NCBI GenBank assembly: GCA_958009055.1
Contig: OY253656.1
Coordinates: 682,001 to 746,000 of the forward strand
Source of the DNA: Choricystis sp. odSpoLacu1
Lineage: Eukaryota > Chlorophyta > Trebouxiophyceae
Direction: 5' to 3'
Length of the DNA stretch: 64,000 nucleotides
In this document: in pieces, positions 63,898-64,000 of the stretch
Layout: each line of letters opens with the position of its first letter
Position numbering within the stretch: the first letter of the stretch is position 1
The notes under the pieces: generated by a model
What the model saw: the letters and a program-made list of their open reading frames with translations, nothing else
Databases searched by the model: none
Told to the model about the DNA's origin: nothing
Program-made: the position numbers and the translations under genes

Positions 63898-64000
63898 AGT
63901 AGGTGATGCCGAGAGGCCGACAGGCCGAGAGGGAAAACGGTCGATTTGTGGTTTCAATTGCTTGTTTTTCGTCACTGTTTGTTTCCACCCATTACCAAAC
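63898..64000. promoter_or_regulatory. upstream region of the HRQ1 gene (window edge)
   Basis: About 100 bases; no gene visible. Slightly AT-rich at the edge (CAATTGCTTGTTTTTCG). Confidence 0.4.

Noticed and set aside
1..64000. CRISPR arrays, bacterial operons, insertion sequences or integrated virus
   Set aside because: No spaced direct repeats, no transposase or viral gene signatures; spliceosomal introns and eukaryotic gene set throughout.

Overview
This window reads as nuclear DNA of a photosynthetic eukaryote with a very compact, GC-rich genome, most likely a green microalga (chlorophyte). The evidence is of three kinds. Most genes are interrupted by short GT-AG introns with donors such as GTGAGT or GTGCGT and pyrimidine-rich CAG acceptors. 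The gene set includes an MLO protein, a thylakoid rubredoxin (RBD1 type), an OSCA/CSC1 channel, a RAP-domain organelle RNA protein and a ubiquitin-like/HRQ1 helicase of the plant type. There are also hydroxyproline-rich wall-type proteins. The species cannot be named from sequence alone.

Layout, 1-9.5 kb: the end of an unknown gene, an unknown small ORF, TFB5 (TFIIH subunit), an atypical SDR, an R2R3-MYB factor, a secreted alpha-galactosidase, mitochondrial-type glutamate dehydrogenase and a CRAL-TRIO protein. 9.5-26.2 kb: this stretch is dominated by small secreted proteins. Six genes (10.6, 11.4, 12.4, 15.0, 22.9 and 24.8 kb, all on +) have a signal-peptide exon, one intron, then an Ala/Lys/Asn/Thr-rich chain packed with N-glycosylation sequons. 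A tandem pair at 18.3 and 19.3 kb encodes a different secreted Cys-containing family. D-amino-acid oxidase, gamma-tubulin and MLO lie between them.

26.7-31.5 kb: an unknown membrane-anchored protein, an NSUN6-like tRNA/RNA m5C methyltransferase and an armadillo-repeat protein. 31.8-37.8 kb: a second secreted/wall cluster. Two head-to-head genes share a beta-rich Cys domain, and one Pro-rich gene re-uses the same split signal-peptide exon plan; another small secreted protein lies between them. 38-43 kb: a basic hypothetical protein, the SUMO E2 (UBC9), RBD1 rubredoxin and a GNAT acetyltransferase. 43.4-55.5 kb: OSCA/CSC1 channel, organellar bL35, PP2A catalytic subunit head-to-head with eIF4A3, NAC-beta, a RAP protein and a broken ORF. 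55.5-64 kb: mitochondrial EF-G1, an unknown protein containing a perfect 22-bp hairpin, a helical-repeat protein and HRQ1 helicase.

Housekeeping genes (TFIIH, MYB, gamma-tubulin, PP2A, eIF4A3, NAC, EF-G, UBC9) are interleaved with lineage-specific secreted proteins. Several conserved genes carry a single-base frameshift, three of them in long C/G runs, which looks more like consensus error than gene decay. I could not run any searches; family calls are by recognition of motifs.
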